A DNA stretch of 64,000 nt, from positions 1 to 64,000 of the forward strand of contig JBFMHN010000002.1 of NCBI GenBank assembly GCA_040752895.1, given 5' to 3'. Below the pieces are notes generated by a model that did not search any database, was not told the origin of the DNA, and saw only the letters and a list, made by a program, of their open reading frames with translations. The position numbers and the translations under genes were made by a program. Shown piece after piece: positions 1-10,129 of the stretch (its first letter is position 1; each line of letters begins with the position of its first letter). The DNA comes from Pseudomonadota bacterium. GTDB taxonomy: Bacteria > Pseudomonadota > Alphaproteobacteria > GCA-2746255.

Positions 1-244
1 CCCCCCAAAGCCCGCGCCGTTTGTCTGGCGGGCGTCGGCGCCGGCGCCGACGGCATCGGTACAAACGGCAACGCCGGAAGAGAAACAACCGAACGCCCGG
101 GAGATTCTCGACCGGCTGCGTCGCGGACGACGCGGCACGATATCAACGAGGAGCTCGACCGCCTCACGATGTTCGTGCAAACGGTGGAAAGCCTCGCCCA
201 GGATGCCTTGCGCCAGGAAGTCCACGATATCGATACGGACCTGA
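1..244 (+). CDS. possible 3' end of an upstream phage gene (partial)
   Basis: Reading frame 2 is open from the window edge to a TGA at 242-244. Its first 45 or so codons look coding: a Pro/Ala-rich linker followed by a basic helix reading AREILDRLRRG. After about position 135 the frame degenerates to Ser/Arg-rich sequence, while frame 1 becomes protein-like. Either this gene ends by overlapping the next one by 76 bases, or the two reading frames are one protein broken by a -1 shift near 120-140. The product is not identifiable from this fragment. Confidence 0.3.
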   Translation, partial: PPKPAPFVWRASAPAPTASVQTATPEEKQPNAREILDRLRRGRRGTISTRSSTASRCSCKRWKASPRMPCARKSTISIRT

Positions 245-984
245 CGCTGCCGCCGGCCGCAACGCGGGCGAACAAGCTTTTGGGCTTTGGGCAATTCGGG
301 GAGCCGGCCGTCTATGACCGGGCTGCGACGGAAGCCGACCCCACGCTTGGCGGCGAATCGAACGACGGCCTCAACCTGGGCGGCGGCCAAGGGGTGTTCG
401 CGGAGAAATCCGGCGTCACGTTGCGTTTCAAGTCGCTGGTCGCCGGAAATGGCATCGGTCTCGCCGCGAATGCGAACGAGATCACGCTAACCGGAACCGC
501 GCTTAATTTGCTGACGACGGCCGGCGACCTTGTCACGCGCGACGCCTCGTCGCCGGTGCGACTCGCCATGGGTACGAGCAATCAGGTCCTGAAGGTGAAC
601 GCCGCCGGCACCGGGCTTGGCTGGGAAACACTGAAGACGTTGGCCGGCGCGAAGGTGGATTTCCAGACCTTCGCGCTTGCGACAAACACCGCGGCAAGCC
701 TGACAACACCCGCCGGAAGCGGAATTGCCCTCGCCTTTGGACTCAACGCGCTTGGTGATTCGGCCGGTGCGCTTTTCTCGTGGCGGGTGGATGCGTCCCG
801 TTTCTGCAGCCTGATCGCGAAGATCACCGGTGTTGAAGCAACGACCGGGGTATTAACCGGAACGACGGGCAACCCGGACAAGATCACTTATTCCGCTCAT
901 TCGGACGGCAAGCTTTACATTGAAAACCGGCTCGCCAGCACCCGGAATATCGCTGTCTTGCTGTTCGCGACGAGCCCGGCCTGA
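169..984 (+). CDS. phage tail-fibre-like structural protein
   Basis: The product is 271 aa from ATG 169. The frame stays open upstream to the window edge, where it encodes a plausible helix (INEELDRLTM), so the true N-terminus may lie further left. The middle has the phrase AGDLVTRDASSPVRLAMG followed by NQVLKVNAAGTGLGWETL, a pattern common in phage tail fibre and appendage proteins. The C-terminal half is beta-rich with no catalytic motif. The likely role is a virion appendage or receptor-binding component. The next gene starts inside its stop codon (TGATG at 982-986), which indicates co-translation with the terminase genes. The family assignment rests on this wording and on context. Confidence 0.6.
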   Translation: MFVQTVESLAQDALRQEVHDIDTDLTLPPAATRANKLLGFGQFGEPAVYDRAATEADPTLGGESNDGLNLGGGQGVFAEKSGVTLRFKSLVAGNGIGLAANANEITLTGTALNLLTTAGDLVTRDASSPVRLAMGTSNQVLKVNAAGTGLGWETLKTLAGAKVDFQTFALATNTAASLTTPAGSGIALAFGLNALGDSAGALFSWRVDASRFCSLIAKITGVEATTGVLTGTTGNPDKITYSAHSDGKLYIENRLASTRNIAVLLFATSPA

Positions 985-1280
985 TGGCAAAAGACATGGC
1001 GGGTCTGCGCACGCAGGTTCTCGCCATGCTGCCCGGCCTGATGGGGAAGGCGATGACCAGCTACCGTCGCTTCGCCGCCGCGCAGCAACCAAAGGATCCG
1101 AAAGGGTTTGCAACCCATCATGCCGCGTGCCGGGCGGCGCTTGCGCATATGGAGCTGCTGATCCGGCTCGCGCGCTGGGCGGAGACAAACGAGGTTGGCA
1201 ACGAGGAAAGCAACGAGGACGTGGCAAAGCTGATCGCCGAAGCGCGGGCGGCAATGGCTGAGATGACGGAGGAGGCATGA
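984..1280 (+). CDS. small phage protein, candidate terminase small subunit
   Basis: The product is a 98-aa, largely helical protein with no motif I can name with certainty. It lies directly before the large terminase gene and overlaps it by ATGA (1277-1280), the usual place and coupling for a TerS DNA-recognition subunit. Its start overlaps the stop of the tail-fibre-like gene. The sequence has a basic N-terminal half (MTSYRRFAAAQ) and an acidic C-terminal helix (EDVAKLIAEARAAMAEM). The TerS role is inferred from position only. A helical adaptor protein would fit equally well. Confidence 0.45.
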   Translation: MAKDMAGLRTQVLAMLPGLMGKAMTSYRRFAAAQQPKDPKGFATHHAACRAALAHMELLIRLARWAETNEVGNEESNEDVAKLIAEARAAMAEMTEEA

Positions 1281-2749
1281 CGTGGCCAACTTTTCCGGAA
1301 TTCGTCTGGCTTTGGAATCGCCTGCAAGCTCAGCCCACCCCGAAACTGCACCTGGAGATCACGCACTGGCTGGGCGAACGCTGGCAAGAAGGCGACCGCG
1401 AGCTTTTGTTGATTGCCTTCCGCAACAGCGGGAAATCAACGATTTCCGGTCTATTTTCGGCCTGGCTTTTGGGCAGGAACCCAAACTTGCGAATCCTCGT
1501 CCTCGCCGCCGAACAGGAGCTGGCGAACAAGATGGTCCGCAACGTCATGCAGATCATCGAGCGGCACCCGCTGACGCGACAGCTTAAACCAAAACGCGCC
1601 GACCAGTGGGCTGCCTCTAAATTCACCGTGAAACGCCGGCTGCACCTTCGCGATCCTTCGATGCTGGGACGCGGGATCAACGCGAACGTTACGGGAAGCC
1701 GGGCAGACGTCGTGCTGTGCGACGACGTCGAGGTGCCGAATACCTGCGACACGGCGCCGAAGCGGGCGGATTTGCGACGGAAGCTGGCCGAAATCGAATA
1801 TGTGCTGGTGCCGGACGGCCTACAGCTATACCTCGGCACCCCGCACACCTATTACACGATTTATACGGACGAGGTGCGGAAGGAAACCGGCGAGGAGCGG
1901 CCCTTCCTGGACGGGTTCAAGCGGCTTGAACTTCCCATCCTGGATGGGAAGGGAAAGAGCCGCTGGCCGGAGCGTTTCTCGAAAAAGAAGATCGCCGCAA
2001 TCAAACGGCGAAGCGGGCCAAACAAGTTCGCAAGCCAGATGCTGCTTAGGCCCATGAATATCGCGGAAAGCCGCTTGGACCCCGACCGGCTGCGTCTCTA
2101 CGAGGGCGAGCTCGATTACCGCGAATCGAACAAGGTGGCGAGTCTCCACCTCGAAGGGCGGCGCCTCGTTTCGGCAAGTTGCTGGTGGGACCCCGCCTTC
2201 GGATCTCCGGAGCGCGGCGATTCGAACGTGGTTGCCGCCCTCTATACGGACGAAGAAGGCGGCTATTGGCTGCATCGCTTGCACTACTTCACGTGGGAAC
2301 CGGGCTCGGAAGTGGACGAGGCAACCCAGCTCTGTCGCCGGGTGACGGGATTCCTGAAAGGACTTTACCTGCCGAGCCTGATCCTGGAGACGAATGGGCT
2401 TGGCCGTTTCCTGCCGGGCCTCCTGCGGCGCGAACTGGCGCAAGCTGGTCTTGGCACGAGCGTCCTGGAGACGACTTCCACTCGCACCAAGGACTTGCGG
2501 ATTTTGGACGCGTTCGACGCCGTGCTCGCGGCGGGTGCGTTGCATGCACATCGCAGCATTTGGACGACCCCTTTCGTCACGGAAATGCGGGAATGGCAGC
2601 CCGGCACCCACGGGCCGGACGACGGGCTGGATGCGGTGAGCGGCTGCCTGCTCGTCGAGCCTGTTCGCCTGCCGCTGACGACCCCGCCGGGCCGGCGCGA
2701 CTGGCGCGGGGCGCGAAGCGTCGTTGCGAAGACAGATTTCGAGGTTTGA
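1277..2749 (+). CDS. terL: phage terminase large subunit, T7 gp19-like
   Basis: The product is a 490-aa DNA-packaging motor with an ATPase and a nuclease domain. Near residue 50 is a Walker A-like motif, AFRNSGKST. A Walker B region follows near residue 150 (GSRADVVLCDDVEVPN), then YLGTPHTYYTIY, a coupling segment. These phrases match the arrangement in T7 gp19 (GSRAD..ADDVE..., YLGTP...). The C-terminal RNase H-like nuclease shows the expected acidic residues in WWDPAFG, LETNGLG and DDGLDAVSG. The length is somewhat below T7 gp19. All key motifs are present, so the gene looks intact. It overlaps the preceding small gene by 4 bases and is followed after 15 bases by the lysis-type genes. Confidence 0.9.
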   Translation: MTWPTFPEFVWLWNRLQAQPTPKLHLEITHWLGERWQEGDRELLLIAFRNSGKSTISGLFSAWLLGRNPNLRILVLAAEQELANKMVRNVMQIIERHPLTRQLKPKRADQWAASKFTVKRRLHLRDPSMLGRGINANVTGSRADVVLCDDVEVPNTCDTAPKRADLRRKLAEIEYVLVPDGLQLYLGTPHTYYTIYTDEVRKETGEERPFLDGFKRLELPILDGKGKSRWPERFSKKKIAAIKRRSGPNKFASQMLLRPMNIAESRLDPDRLRLYEGELDYRESNKVASLHLEGRRLVSASCWWDPAFGSPERGDSNVVAALYTDEEGGYWLHRLHYFTWEPGSEVDEATQLCRRVTGFLKGLYLPSLILETNGLGRFLPGLLRRELAQAGLGTSVLETTSTRTKDLRILDAFDAVLAAGALHAHRSIWTTPFVTEMREWQPGTHGPDDGLDAVSGCLLVEPVRLPLTTPPGRRDWRGARSVVAKTDFEV

Positions 2750-2764
2750 ACGAGGAGATTTCGG

Positions 2765-3067
2765 ATGGAGACCCAGTGGAGCGTCAGCCTGATCTGGTGG
2801 ATCACTGCCGTTGAACTTCCGACATTGGCCAGTCTTTTCTGGCTGATCTGGCGTGCCCGGAGCGAAGCGCAGGCCTCGCTCGAACGGCTGTACCATGCCT
2901 TTCAGACGGATGCCGACGAGCACCGGATGAACCTGGCCACCTTCAAACTGGAGGTTGCAAAATTCTACGCCTCGATCGCGCATCTGAAGGATGTGGAAAC
3001 GCGACTTTCCCGCCATCTCCAACGGATCGAGGACAAGCTCGACAACCAGATCCAGAGGTGGCGATGA
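2765..3067 (+). CDS. one-TM coiled-coil phage protein, spanin-like topology
   Basis: The product is 100 aa. A hydrophobic N-terminal segment (about residues 6-28, WSVSLIWWITAVELPTLASL) is followed by a charged helical region predicted to form a coiled coil (about residues 32-98). It lies between the large terminase and the endolysin, where T7-like phages carry Rz-type genes. The topology fits an inner-membrane spanin, but no Rz1-like lipoprotein frame is visible inside or after it. The next gene starts within its stop (ATGA, 3064-3067). The spanin role is an inference; a holin-associated protein is the alternative. Confidence 0.6.
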   Translation: METQWSVSLIWWITAVELPTLASLFWLIWRARSEAQASLERLYHAFQTDADEHRMNLATFKLEVAKFYASIAHLKDVETRLSRHLQRIEDKLDNQIQRWR

Positions 3068-3495
3068 ACGCGCGGGCCGATTTCGCCGAACGCGAGGAAA
3101 GACGGCTTGGCCGGTTGCTCGCCGCCGCAATCCATGCGGAATGCACACACGCCGCCGGGCATGGCAAGGGAAATGTGCGCGACATGGAAGCGATCGCCGC
3201 CGCGTTTTTGAACAGGGCGGCGCTTGAAACCCGGAAAGGGACAAGCGGCGTAAGTTTCGAGACGCTTTGCCAGGAACGGATTGCGCTTGTGGAACGTCCA
3301 CTGGACCGCCAAACGGAAGACCCCCTTTTTGTTGCCTGCCATCGGATCGCGCGGCGCGCGCTCGCCGGAGTGTTGCCGGACCCAACGCAAGGGGCAACGC
3401 ACTTTCATACGCAGGAGACATTTCCAGGATGGGCGCATGGACGCACACCCGCCGCCGCCTTCGGCAATCATCTCTATTACCGGGAGGAAACCTAG
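3064..3495 (+). CDS. SleB-type cell-wall hydrolase (endolysin)
   Basis: The product is about 143 aa from ATG 3064, which overlaps the previous stop by ATGA; a GTG two codons upstream is the alternative. The N-terminal half contains a lineage-typical AAAFLNRAAL stretch. The C-terminal half reads ALAGVLPDPTQGATHFHT, then FPGWAHGRTPAAAFGNHLYY, which is the signature of the Hydrolase_2/SleB family of peptidoglycan-cleaving enzymes. It has no signal peptide, so it would depend on the holin encoded next to it. It is part of the lysis block of the phage module. Confidence 0.8.
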   Translation: MNARADFAEREERRLGRLLAAAIHAECTHAAGHGKGNVRDMEAIAAAFLNRAALETRKGTSGVSFETLCQERIALVERPLDRQTEDPLFVACHRIARRALAGVLPDPTQGATHFHTQETFPGWAHGRTPAAAFGNHLYYREET

Positions 3496-4044
3496 ATGCT
3501 GGCGGCCCTGCTTGCCGAAATCGGACTTCCCTTTCTCGTGCGGACAGTAGAAAGGGCGCTGGGTGGCCTCGAAAACCCGATCGCGCAATCGGCGGCGAAC
3601 GCGCTCAAAGGCGTCGGTTCCGCGATCGAGAAGGGAACGATCACGCCGGAGGAAGTGCGCGAGGCGAACCGCCACGTCGAGCGCCTGGCCGAAATTGACG
3701 CGGAGCAAGAAGCGCGAATTTTGCGTGAGATCAACCAAACGATCCGCTCGGAAGTAAGCTCGGGGGATTCGTATGTTCGCAGGATGCGGCCCACTTTCGG
3801 CTATATCCTGGCGCTTACCTGGCTTGCCCAGATGCTGGCTGTCGCCCATGTGATCGCGTTCGATCCGGCGCGCGCCGGCGAGGTGGTGGCGTCTCTCGGG
3901 CATTTAAGCACTATCTGGACGGTGGGATTGAGCGTGCTCGGAATTTACGTCTACAAGCGCTCCCAGGAAAAAACGGCTGGCCTTCTTCCCGGCCCCGGCC
4001 AGGACGTTCTCGGCAGGCTTGCAAAACGCTTCGGCGGAAAATAG
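3496..4044 (+). CDS. 3-TM holin (GTA_holin_3TM family)
   Basis: The product is 182 aa and starts directly after the endolysin stop. The N-terminal half is amphipathic and charged. It is followed by RRMRPTFGYILALTWLAQM and two or three membrane segments (about residues 100-155), ending with a basic tail. This matches Pfam PF11351, the holin of 3TMs for gene-transfer release, found in prophages and gene transfer agents of alphaproteobacteria. Its role is to permeabilise the inner membrane so that the hydrolase reaches the wall. It is the last gene of the phage block; pyrD begins 46 bases later. Confidence 0.8.
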   Translation: MLAALLAEIGLPFLVRTVERALGGLENPIAQSAANALKGVGSAIEKGTITPEEVREANRHVERLAEIDAEQEARILREINQTIRSEVSSGDSYVRRMRPTFGYILALTWLAQMLAVAHVIAFDPARAGEVVASLGHLSTIWTVGLSVLGIYVYKRSQEKTAGLLPGPGQDVLGRLAKRFGGK

Positions 4045-4090
4045 GGGTTCGCTACCCAGCCGCGTGGCTTTCCGCTAGGTTGGGGGCGCC

Positions 4091-5194
4091 ATGGGGTTTG
4101 AAATTGCCACTTTCACGGCCGGTTACCGGCTGATTGCGCCATTCCTCCGATGGCTGCCGCCGGAAGCCGCCCACGACCTGATTCTGGCGGCGCTTGGCCT
4201 CGGGCTTGCGCCGCGAAGGCGGGCAGTGGACGAGCCGTCGCTGGCAACGCGCGCCTTTGGGCTTTCCTTTCCGAACGCGATCGGCCTGGCGGCCGGTTTC
4301 GACAAGAACGCCGAAGCGGTGGACGCCATGTTCCGTTTCGGCTTCGGTTTCGTCGAGGTCGGCACCGTGACACCCAAGCCCCAGGCCGGCAATCCGAAGC
4401 CTCGGCTTTTTCGCCTGACGAAGGACGAAGCCGTCATAAACCGCTTGGGCTTCAACAGCGACGGCATGGCGAAGGTGGTTGAACGGCTGCGCCGGCGAGG
4501 CGACGCGGCGGGCCACGCCCCCGGCGTCGTCGGCGTGAACGTCGGCAAGAACCGCGAAAGTGAGAACGCCAGCACCGACTACGCCGCTGCTGCCGCTGCC
4601 TTCGCGGGCCTTGCGGATTACCTTGTCCTCAACGTTTCCTCGCCGAACACGCCGGGCCTTCGCGACCTCCAGACGAAGGCGCGCGTGAGGGAAGTCCTCG
4701 AAAAGACCCGCGCCGCCATAACGGGAAAAGGGCTTGGCCAGCCGACACCGTTGCTTTTGAAAGTCGCCCCCGATCTTGAGGAGGCGGAACGCGAAGGAAT
4801 CGCGGAGGTTGCCTTGGAAGGACTCGCGGACGGCCTTGTCATCGGCAACACGACGCTAACGCGCCCTTCCTACTTGCAAAGCCCGCTGCGCCATGAGGCG
4901 GGCGGCTTGAGCGGCAAGCCGCTGTTTGCTCTTTCGACCGAAGTGCTTGCCGATTTCTACCGCCGAACGGAAGGGCGCGTGCCCCTGATCGGGACCGGCG
5001 GAATCGCCAGTGGCGAGGAGGCGTATGCGAAGGTCCGAGCCGGCGCTTCGCTCGTACAGCTTTATACGGCGCTGGTTTTCGAAGGGCCGGCACTGGTGAC
5101 GCGAATCCGGCGCGAACTTGACCGGCTTCTCCGCCGCGACGGCTTCACCCATGTCGAGCAGGCCATAGGCGCCGACCATCGGCAACTGCGCTAG
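4091..5194 (+). CDS. pyrD: dihydroorotate dehydrogenase (quinone), class 2
   Basis: The product is a 367-aa FMN enzyme that oxidises dihydroorotate to orotate at the inner membrane and passes electrons to quinone (pyrimidine synthesis). The N-terminal amphipathic extension of about 40 residues is typical of membrane-bound class 2. The sequence shows GLAAGFDKNAEA, the FMN region VEVGTVTPKPQAGNPKPRLF, INRLGFNSDG, and LNVSSPNTPGLR containing the class 2 catalytic serine. FMN phosphate-binding residues appear in LIGTGGIASGEEAY. A GGGGG tract ahead of ATG 4091 may serve as ribosome binding site. The gene is convergent with groEL across a terminator. Confidence 0.95.
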   Translation: MGFEIATFTAGYRLIAPFLRWLPPEAAHDLILAALGLGLAPRRRAVDEPSLATRAFGLSFPNAIGLAAGFDKNAEAVDAMFRFGFGFVEVGTVTPKPQAGNPKPRLFRLTKDEAVINRLGFNSDGMAKVVERLRRRGDAAGHAPGVVGVNVGKNRESENASTDYAAAAAAFAGLADYLVLNVSSPNTPGLRDLQTKARVREVLEKTRAAITGKGLGQPTPLLLKVAPDLEEAEREGIAEVALEGLADGLVIGNTTLTRPSYLQSPLRHEAGGLSGKPLFALSTEVLADFYRRTEGRVPLIGTGGIASGEEAYAKVRAGASLVQLYTALVFEGPALVTRIRRELDRLLRRDGFTHVEQAIGADHRQLR

Positions 5195-5206
5195 GTTTCC
5201 AGCCAA

Positions 5207-5241
5207 AAGAAAAGGGCCGCCCCGAAAGGCGACCCTTTTTT
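5207..5241. terminator. bidirectional rho-independent terminator between pyrD and groEL
   Basis: A GC-rich hairpin has arms AAAGGGCCGCC (5211-5221) and GGCGACCCTTT (5228-5238), a 6-base loop and one internal mismatch. It is flanked by T-runs on the plus strand (to 5241) and A-runs before the left arm, so it can end both convergent transcripts. Confidence 0.8.
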
Positions 5242-5262
5242 CAACACAAAGCTCTTAAGGCT

Positions 5263-6927
<1,665 letters not shown>

Positions 6928-7245
6928 TTAACTCTTCTTCTTGTTCTTGTTTTTCGCGCCAGTCACGATTCCCAAAATATCGGACTCTTTCACAATCAGC
7001 AGATCCTCGCCGTCGATTTTCACCTCGGTACCGGACCACTTCCCGTAAAGCACCCGATCGCCCGCCTTGACATCGAGCGGAATGAGCTTGCCCATTTCGT
7101 CGCGGGTGCCGGAGCCCACCGCAAGAATTTCGCCTTCCTGGGGTTTTTCCTTTACCGTATCCGGTATGATGATACCGCCGGCGGTCTTCTCTTGCGATGC
7201 CAGGGGCCGAATCAACGCTCGGTCGTGTAATGGCTTGAATTCCAT
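6928..7245 (-). CDS. groES: co-chaperonin GroES with basic C-terminal extension
   Basis: The product is the 105-aa lid protein of the GroEL chamber, beginning [15 protein letters not shown]. The mobile loop is recognisable ([19 protein letters not shown]), followed by the conserved [10 protein letters not shown] and [14 protein letters not shown] strands. The family is usually about 95-97 aa. Here an extra Lys/Asn-rich tail (AKNKNKKKS) follows the final IVTG. It is the first gene of the groESL operon, with the CIRCE element and promoter directly upstream on the minus strand. Confidence 0.96.
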   Translation of the reverse strand: MEFKPLHDRALIRPLASQEKTAGGIIIPDTVKEKPQEGEILAVGSGTRDEMGKLIPLDVKAGDRVLYGKWSGTEVKIDGEDLLIVKESDILGIVTGAKNKNKKKS

Positions 7246-7302
7246 GATTTTTTCTCCATAACTCCTCTTTCCAGCAACCGAAAAACCGGTTGGGGATGCC
7301 TT

Positions 7303-7329
7303 TTGGCACTCTTCATTCTAGAGTGCTAA
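7303..7329 (-). promoter_or_regulatory. CIRCE operator (HrcA binding site)
   Basis: The inverted repeat is TTGGCACTC (7303-7311), a 9-base spacer, then GAGTGCTAA (7321-7329). The consensus is TTAGCACTC-N9-GAGTGCTAA; only one position of the left arm differs. It lies between the groES promoter and start codon, so HrcA bound here would repress groESL until heat stress. Confidence 0.93.
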
Positions 7330-7330
7330 T

Positions 7331-7359
7331 GCTCTACGCAAGCCTTCGTTGTCTGTCAA
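7331..7359 (-). promoter_or_regulatory. groESL promoter
   Basis: On the minus strand TTGACA (complement of 7354-7359) is followed by a 17-base spacer and TAGAGC (complement of 7331-7336). The preceding C gives CTTGACA, which would also fit the -35 box of alphaproteobacterial RpoH promoters. The -10 box is a weak sigma-70 match. CIRCE begins immediately downstream and would cover the transcription start. Confidence 0.6.
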
Positions 7360-7381
7360 GAAAAACCATGCGAAATCGGTA

Positions 7382-9328
7382 TCAGAGGCCGGGCGCGCCG
7401 AGCTGATTCACGGAGCCGAGAGGGCTCTGGTCTTCCCACCCCTTGCCGCCAACCAGGTTCTTTTCGACATATTCGAGAAGACGGGCGACGGATTCCTCGA
7501 CCGTGAGTTCGTCCGTATCGAGGGTAAGTTCCGGTGTTTCCGGCGCCTCGTAGGGCGAGGAGACGCCAGTGAAATCGGGAATCTCGCCGGTTCGGGCCCG
7601 CCGGTAGAGTCCCTTCGGATCCCGCCGTTCGCAAGTAGCGAGAGAAGCCTTCACGTAAACTTCGTGAAAGCCTTCCGGCGCTATGGCGCGCACACGGTCG
7701 CGATCGGCCCGGTAAGGCGAAATGAAGGCGGTGATCACGATCAAGCCGGCTTCCGCGAAAAGAGCGGCAACCTCGCCGGCGCGCCGAATATTTTCGGCTC
7801 GATCTTCCGGCAAAAAACCAAGATTCGCGTTCAACCCGTTCCGCAGGTTATCGCCGTCAAGGACGTACACTTGATAGCCCTTGCGAAAAAGTTGACTTTC
7901 GAGTTCAAGCGCCAGCGTCGACTTGCCCGCCCCGGAAAGGCCGGTCAGCCAGAGCACGCCACTGCGGTGCCCGTTCAACTGCCAGCGCGACGCCGCATCC
8001 ACACGGTGGTCGACGAAGAAAATATTGGTCGCCTTCCGCGTAACGCTTTGCCGCTGATCGGGGTAGCCTTTCATGTTGACGATGCCGCCGCCGACGATGG
8101 CGTAGTCTTCGACGAGAACGAAACGCCCCGTATGCGAGTTGTCGGAAAATTCGTCCAGCGCGACCAGGCCGCGCGTGCGCAACGTCACCTCCGCGACTGC
8201 GTTCTTGACGACTTCCTCGCCTTTTTGAGAGGAAAGGTCCGCCACCTCGACAATACGGTCGATGGATTGCACCTCGGCACGGTATTCGCCGGTGTGCAGC
8301 TTGAGCTTGTAGCGGTTGCCAACCTTCAGAGGTTTATGGCCGAGCCAAAAGATGTTGGCGCGGAAGACGTTCGTTTCGATCGGCGGATTTTCCGCATGGC
8401 TGGCCACTTGGCCGCGCTCGATGAAAATCTGTTCGTGCAGCGTGACCGCGATCGACTGGCCGGCGGAAGCGGCTAGGCTGGGCACGGAAGCGCCCCAGTT
8501 TTCGATGCTCGCCACCTTTGCGGCCTTGTTCGAAGGCGACAGCAGGATCGTGTCGCCGACGCGAAGCCGGCCGCTTTCGATGCGGCCGACGATGAGCCGG
8601 CGATGGTCGAACTTATAGACGTCCTGGATGGGAAATCGAAGCGGCAGTTCGGTCGGCGGCACCGGCGGCTGAAAGCCGTCCAGCGCCTCGACGACCGTGG
8701 GCCCGTCGTACCAGTCCATCCGGTCGGAACGCCGAACAATGCCGCCGCCCTCGCGGGCAGAGACGGGAATGATATGCCGGGCCTCGACGCCGATCCCGGC
8801 CAGGTACCTGCGGTACTCTTCCTCCACCTTCACGAAGCGGCTCTCAGAATAGTCGGCAAGGTCCATCTTGTTGATGGCGACGACGACTTGGCGAACGCCG
8901 AGAAGGTGCAGGAGATAACCGTGCCGACGGGATTGTTCCTGCACGCCTTCATGGGCGTCGATCACAAGAAGCGCCGCGTCGGCGCTGGCCGCGCCACTCA
9001 CCATGTTCTTCAGAAATTCCTTGTGGCCGGGAGCGTCGATGATGACGTAGTCGCGCTTTGCCGTCTTGAAGCGGATCTGGGAAGCGTCGATCGTGATCCC
9101 CTGGTCCCGCTCCGCCTGCAGCGCGTCCATAAGAAACGCCCACTCGAAGGGCATCCCCCGACGTTCGCACATGGCCTGAATCGCCTCCAGCTTCCCCTCC
9201 GGGAAAGAGTCCGTGTCGTAGAGGAGCCGCCCGACGAGAGTCGATTTGCCATGATCGACATGGCCGACGATCACAACGCGGAGAAGCGCCGCGTTCAGCG
9301 CACGCTCGGAAGAGATCGGGCCCGCCAT
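7382..9328 (-). CDS. cysNC: sulfate adenylyltransferase subunit 1 / APS kinase fusion
   Basis: The product is a 648-aa two-enzyme fusion of assimilatory sulfate activation. Residues 1 to about 440 are the CysN GTPase that drives ATP sulfurylase: GHVDHGKST at 22-30, DAPGH at 98-102, NKMD at 153-156. Residues from about 455 are the CysC APS kinase: P-loop GLSGAGKST at 463-471, then VLDGDNLR and [12 protein letters not shown] with the active-site serine. Both halves look catalytically intact. The gene begins immediately after the cysD stop, so it is the last gene of cysH-cysD-cysNC. Confidence 0.95.
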   Translation of the reverse strand: MAGPISSERALNAALLRVVIVGHVDHGKSTLVGRLLYDTDSFPEGKLEAIQAMCERRGMPFEWAFLMDALQAERDQGITIDASQIRFKTAKRDYVIIDAPGHKEFLKNMVSGAASADAALLVIDAHEGVQEQSRRHGYLLHLLGVRQVVVAINKMDLADYSESRFVKVEEEYRRYLAGIGVEARHIIPVSAREGGGIVRRSDRMDWYDGPTVVEALDGFQPPVPPTELPLRFPIQDVYKFDHRRLIVGRIESGRLRVGDTILLSPSNKAAKVASIENWGASVPSLAASAGQSIAVTLHEQIFIERGQVASHAENPPIETNVFRANIFWLGHKPLKVGNRYKLKLHTGEYRAEVQSIDRIVEVADLSSQKGEEVVKNAVAEVTLRTRGLVALDEFSDNSHTGRFVLVEDYAIVGGGIVNMKGYPDQRQSVTRKATNIFFVDHRVDAASRWQLNGHRSGVLWLTGLSGAGKSTLALELESQLFRKGYQVYVLDGDNLRNGLNANLGFLPEDRAENIRRAGEVAALFAEAGLIVITAFISPYRADRDRVRAIAPEGFHEVYVKASLATCERRDPKGLYRRARTGEIPDFTGVSSPYEAPETPELTLDTDELTVEESVARLLEYVEKNLVGGKGWEDQSPLGSVNQLGAPGL

Positions 9329-10129
9329 CTACATATACCCCTCGACCCGGAGCCGTTCGAACGCGTCCTCCGATTCCTTGTCCTGAGCGCGGCCGGAACG
9401 TTCGGAAATCTTCGTCGTTTCAAGCTCGGCGATGATGTCGTCAATCGTCGCGGCGGTCGAGGCGACGGTGCCCGTGCACGGCGCGCAGCCGAGCGAGCGA
9501 TACCGCCGACCGTCCTTCGCGAAATACAGATCCACGACCGGGATGTTCTCCCGCCGGATGTACCGCCAGATGTCGAGTTCCGTCCAGTGCAGGATGGGAT
9601 GGATACGCAGATGCGTGCCCGGTGCAAAATCCGTCTTGAACTGGTCCCAGAATTCCGGCGGCTGGTCGCGAAAGTCCCACTCCGCGTGTTCGCCGCGCGG
9701 GCTGAAGACGCGTTCCTTCGCGCGGGTTCCTTCCTCGTCGCGCCGGATGCCGGCGAAGACGCCGGTGAAGCCCTGGGCGGCGATCGTCTGTTTGAGGCCT
9801 TCCGTCTTGAGGGCCCCGCAGCAAACGACGCGCCCCTTCTCCGGCCCCATGCCCGCCGCGAGCGCCGCCTTGTTCTGGCCGACGATCAGATTCAAATTCC
9901 ATTCCTTCGCCATGCGATCGCGAAACGCGATCATCTCGGGCATCTTGTAGGAGGTGTCGATGTGCACGAGCGGAAAAGGCACGTGGCCAAGGAACGCCTT
10001 CCGGGCCAGCCACAAAAGGACATTGCTGTCCTTCCCGATCGACCACAGCATCGCCAGCTTGTCGATCTTGTTGAAGGCTTCCCGGAAGATGTAGAGGCTT
10101 TGGTTTTCCAGGGCGTCGAGGTAATTCAT
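9329..10129 (-). CDS. cysD: sulfate adenylyltransferase subunit 2
   Basis: The product is the 266-aa catalytic ATP sulfurylase subunit that adenylates sulfate to APS with CysN. It belongs to the PP-loop superfamily: [18 protein letters not shown] near residue 29 carries the pyrophosphate-binding loop. Other family segments include [41 protein letters not shown] and [11 protein letters not shown]. Its ATG overlaps the cysH stop by ATGA (10126-10129), and cysNC follows with no gap. Confidence 0.95.
   Translation of the reverse strand: MNYLDALENQSLYIFREAFNKIDKLAMLWSIGKDSNVLLWLARKAFLGHVPFPLVHIDTSYKMPEMIAFRDRMAKEWNLNLIVGQNKAALAAGMGPEKGRVVCCGALKTEGLKQTIAAQGFTGVFAGIRRDEEGTRAKERVFSPRGEHAEWDFRDQPPEFWDQFKTDFAPGTHLRIHPILHWTELDIWRYIRRENIPVVDLYFAKDGRRYRSLGCAPCTGTVASTAATIDDIIAELETTKISERSGRAQDKESEDAFERLRVEGYM

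Noticed and set aside
4045-4090. Phage attachment site between the holin gene and pyrD
   Set aside because: Only short hairpin-like stretches are visible and the other end of the element is outside the window, so no direct repeat can be shown.
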